Shown: positions 61,484-64,000 of the stretch, piece by piece | How positions within the stretch are numbered: the stretch's first letter is position 1 | Layout of the letters: every line of letters begins with the position of its first letter | NCBI GenBank assembly: GCA_963772315.1 | Contig: CAVYWJ010000003.1 | Coordinates: 2,294,001-2,358,000 of the forward strand | DNA from: Haliangium sp963772315 | GTDB taxonomy: Bacteria > Myxococcota_A > Polyangia > Haliangiales > Haliangiaceae | DNA length: 64,000 nucleotides | Reading direction: 5' to 3' | The notes under the pieces: model-generated | The model's database searches: none | What the model saw: the letters and a program-made list of their open reading frames with translations, nothing else | Told to the model about the DNA's origin: nothing | Program-made: the position numbers and the translations under genes

Positions 61484-64000
61484 CCGGCCGCGTGGGTGCG
61501 CACCGCTCGACGTCGTCGCGCCATCGCTGGCTGATCCCCGAGGTGGTCCAGACCTCGTCGATGGATTGCGGGCCCGCGGCGCTCAAGTCGTTGCTCGAAG
61601 GGTTCGGCATCGGGGTCAGCTACGGGCGACTGCGCGAGGCCTGCCAGACCGGCGTGGACGGCACCTCGATCAACTCGCTCGAGGACGTGGCCAACCTGCT
61701 CGGCCTCGACGCCGAGCAGTCGATCGCGCCCATGGATCACGTGCTCCTGCCCGAGGCGGGCGCGCTGCCCGGCATCGTGGTGGTGCGGCTGCCCAGCGGC
61801 GTGGGGCACTTCATGGTGGCGTGGCGGCGGCATGGAAACCTGGTCCAGGTCATGGACCCGGCCACCGGCCGGCGCTGGCCAACGACGGTCCAGCTGATCA
61901 CCGAGATGCTCGGGCACAGCGCGCGCCTGCCCGCCGAGCTTTGCCGGGACCTCGCCCTGGCGGACGAGTTCCTGGGCCCGCTCCGCCGGCGCTTGCGCCA
62001 GCTCGGCCTGGGCGGTGGCGGCGCGGCCTACGTCGAGCGAGCCGCGGCCGCGCCCGGCTGGCGCGGGCTCGCCGCCCTCGACGCGAGCACGCGGATGGTC
62101 GAGTCGATGACACGGGCCCGAGCCCTCCGGCCGGGTCGCGAGGCTACCCGGGTGCTGGACCACGCGCTGGCCGGGTGCCAGGCCGCGGAGTCCGGCGCTG
62201 CCGAGATCGTGACGCCGGAGTACTGGACCATGCTGCCGGCTCCGGCCGATGCCGGCGGCGAGGAGCAGGTATTCTTTCGCGGCGCCGTGCTGATACGCGT
62301 TCGCGGGCGCCGGCCCCAGGCCCAGGTCGCGGTCGGCGCTGCGCTGGCGCCAGCAGTGGCCGCGCCGGCCGCGTCCGCGCCAGCAGTGGATGCCACGCCC
62401 GAGCACGCCACGCCGGAGCAGCCGGCGCAGCTGGACCCGATCGACATCGACGATCCCACGAGCCCGCGGCCCGCGCTCTCGCCCGAGCTCGCGGCCGCCC
62501 TGGCCGAGCCCCGGATCTGGCCAGGGCGGGAGCTCTGGCGGCTGCTCCGCCAGGACGGCGCGCTGGCGCCGCTCGGTCTGTTCGTCGGCCTGGCGCTGGT
62601 GGCCGCGGGCAGCGGCGTGGAAGCGCTGCTGTTCCGCAGTCTGTTCGAGCTCGGCCACACGCTCGGGGTCGAGCCGCAGCGCCTGGGCGGGCTCGCGGTC
62701 CTGGCGCTCTTCCTGGTCAGCCTGGGCTTGCTCGATCTGACCGTGGCCTCGGGGCTGCTGCGCCTGGGCCGGCACCTGGACACCCGGATGCGCATGGCGT
62801 TCCTGCGCAAGATCCCGCTGCTCGGCGACCGCTACTTTCACAGCCGTCCGATCTCGGACATGGCCGAGCGCGGCCACAGCCTGTACATGCTCCACCTGCT
62901 CTTGCGCCTCGGCGGCCAGGTGGTCCGTGTCGGCCTCGAGATCGCGGTGACCGCGGCGTGGCTGATCTGGCTCAGTCCGGATGACGCCCTCTTGATCGTT
63001 CTCACCTGCGTGGCCGTGGTGCTCGTGCCCATCGTCACCCAGCCCGTGCTGATGGAGCGTGAGCTGCGGGTCCGGGTGCAGACCGGCTCGCTGGCTCGCT
63101 TCTATCTCGATTCGCTGCTGGGCCTGGTCGCGGTGCGTGCCCATGGCGCCGAGTCGGCCGTGCGCTTCGAGCACGAGAGCATGCTGGTCGAGTGGACGCG
63201 CGCCGGCCGCTCCCTGCAGCGCGCCGCGGCGCTGTTCGAGGCGATGCACGCGCTCGTCGGCGTCGCCCTGGTGGCCTGGCTGGTCCACGACTTCCTCGCG
63301 CACGCCGGCCACGGCGCCAGCGTGCTCCTGTTCATCTACTGGGCGCTCAAGCTCCCGGCGCTCGGTGACGAGATGGCGCTCCTGCTGCGTCAGTACCCCA
63401 TCTACCGCAACGTGGCCCTGCGTCTCCTCGAGCCGCTCGGCGCGATCGAGGAGCACGCGAGCGCCGGGCCGGACGCGCGTCCGGCGCCGGCGCTCGCGCC
63501 GGCCGGGCCCGGGATGGCCCTGGAGCTATGCGGCGTGCGCGTGGTCGCTTATGGCTTCACGGTGCTCGCGGACGTCGATCTGGTGATCCCGGCCGGTGGC
63601 CACGTTGCAATCGTCGGCCCGTCCGGCGCCGGCAAGTCCAGCCTGGTCGGGCTGTTCCTCGGCTGGCACCGGCCAGCGTCCGGCAGCATCCTGGTCGACG
63701 GCGAGCGCCTGGACAGCGCCCGGCTGGACGTGGTCCGGCGCGAGACCGCGTGGGTCGATCCCGCGGTCCACCTGTGGAACCGCACGCTGCTCGACAACCT
63801 GCGCTATGGCCACGCCGACGGGGCGCCCGACGCCATCGCCGACGTGCTCGGCGCCGCCGATCTGCTCGGGCTGGTCGAGAGCCTGCCGGCCGGGCTGCAG
63901 ACAGTGCTCGGCGAGGGCGGCGCCCTGGTCTCGGGCGGGGAGGGCCAGCGGGTCCGCCTGGGCCGCGCCATGCTGCACGCGCAGCCGCGCCTGATCATCC
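61480..64000 (+). CDS. C39-peptidase-containing ABC exporter, 3' end outside window
   Basis: ATG 61480 overlaps the HlyD stop; 840 residues are present. Residues ~15-150 are a C39 cysteine peptidase: Cys30 in QTSSMDCGPAALKSLL, His110 in GVGHFMVAWRR and Asp126 in VMDPATGRRW. These peptidases cut double-glycine leaders during export. Unusually, ~200 residues of alanine-rich sequence and an AVAAPAASAPAVDATPEH linker separate it from the membrane domain, which begins near 360 (PLGLFVGLALVAAGSGVEAL). The ATPase has Walker A GPSGAGKSS at ~713 and signature VSGGEGQRVRLGRAM. Walker B lies beyond the window. With HlyD and the dioxygenase it forms a peptide maturation/export set. Confidence 0.92.
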   Translation, partial: MTGRVGAHRSTSSRHRWLIPEVVQTSSMDCGPAALKSLLEGFGIGVSYGRLREACQTGVDGTSINSLEDVANLLGLDAEQSIAPMDHVLLPEAGALPGIVVVRLPSGVGHFMVAWRRHGNLVQVMDPATGRRWPTTVQLITEMLGHSARLPAELCRDLALADEFLGPLRRRLRQLGLGGGGAAYVERAAAAPGWRGLAALDASTRMVESMTRARALRPGREATRVLDHALAGCQAAESGAAEIVTPEYWTMLPAPADAGGEEQVFFRGAVLIRVRGRRPQAQVAVGAALAPAVAAPAASAPAVDATPEHATPEQPAQLDPIDIDDPTSPRPALSPELAAALAEPRIWPGRELWRLLRQDGALAPLGLFVGLALVAAGSGVEALLFRSLFELGHTLGVEPQRLGGLAVLALFLVSLGLLDLTVASGLLRLGRHLDTRMRMAFLRKIPLLGDRYFHSRPISDMAERGHSLYMLHLLLRLGGQVVRVGLEIAVTAAWLIWLSPDDALLIVLTCVAVVLVPIVTQPVLMERELRVRVQTGSLARFYLDSLLGLVAVRAHGAESAVRFEHESMLVEWTRAGRSLQRAAALFEAMHALVGVALVAWLVHDFLAHAGHGASVLLFIYWALKLPALGDEMALLLRQYPIYRNVALRLLEPLGAIEEHASAGPDARPAPALAPAGPGMALELCGVRVVAYGFTVLADVDLVIPAGGHVAIVGPSGAGKSSLVGLFLGWHRPASGSILVDGERLDSARLDVVRRETAWVDPAVHLWNRTLLDNLRYGHADGAPDAIADVLGAADLLGLVESLPAGLQTVLGEGGALVSGGEGQRVRLGRAMLHAQPRLII

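Overview
The window is very GC-rich bacterial DNA with frequent GTG and TTG starts. It reads as a myxobacterium (Myxococcota), probably of the Haliangium/Nannocystis side. Supporting families are Ser/Thr kinases fused to AAA/STAND ATPases and TPRs, a two-domain PilZ protein, a DUF2381-like protein, an AHH/Imm11 toxin pair and a Sit-like (TIGR02269/DUF2380 type) toxin with tandem immunity genes. Genus is inference. I saw no rRNA, tRNA or true CRISPR array.

Layout. 0-1.2 kb: broken Rpn-type gene and a 3 x 42 bp repeat. 1.2-9.9 kb: probable NTP-dependent conflict/signalling locus, with a pseudokinase-kinase-STAND protein facing a tight three-gene operon (WD40-vWA protein, TPR-like protein, unknown protein) and a divergent unknown gene. 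10-14 kb: gamma-glutamyltranspeptidase, PilZ and DciA-like genes and a hypothetical. 14.1-18.2 kb: an 8-unit 42-bp repeat, a kinase gene cut and joined to an AHH nuclease toxin, its Imm11 immunity gene, and a decayed second toxin copy. 18.4-22.6 kb: histidine kinase and a three-gene membrane glycosylation operon. 22.6-26.1 kb: a compact biosynthetic cassette of ectoine-synthase homologue, carrier protein, acyl-CoA-dehydrogenase-like flavoenzyme and stand-alone adenylation enzyme. 26.4-34.9 kb: ApaG, a cobalamin/iron-type ABC importer split by a START-like gene and a kinase-AAA-TPR regulator. 35-37 kb: AIPR phage-defence protein with a nuclease-like N terminus. 37-46 kb: a giant TPR protein. 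46.3-56.2 kb: an AAA ATPase gene whose 3' two thirds are repeated 8.7 kb downstream in direct orientation, enclosing lipoprotein, outer-membrane, regulator and Sit-like toxin/immunity genes. 57-58.6 kb: more ~42-bp repeats and a cyclophilin lipoprotein. 59.2-64 kb: TauD-like dioxygenase, HlyD adaptor and a C39-peptidase ABC exporter running off the end.

How the genes work together. Three themes dominate: inter-bacterial or anti-phage conflict (STAND/vWA locus, AHH/Imm11, Sit-like cassette, AIPR), small-molecule or peptide production (EctC-ACP-flavoenzyme-adenylation set; dioxygenase-HlyD-C39 exporter set), and signalling (kinases, PilZ, histidine kinase).

Caution. About ten long genes carry single-base frameshifts, several at short C or G runs. 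Some may be base-calling errors rather than mutations. Each is given with its position so it can be checked against reads.
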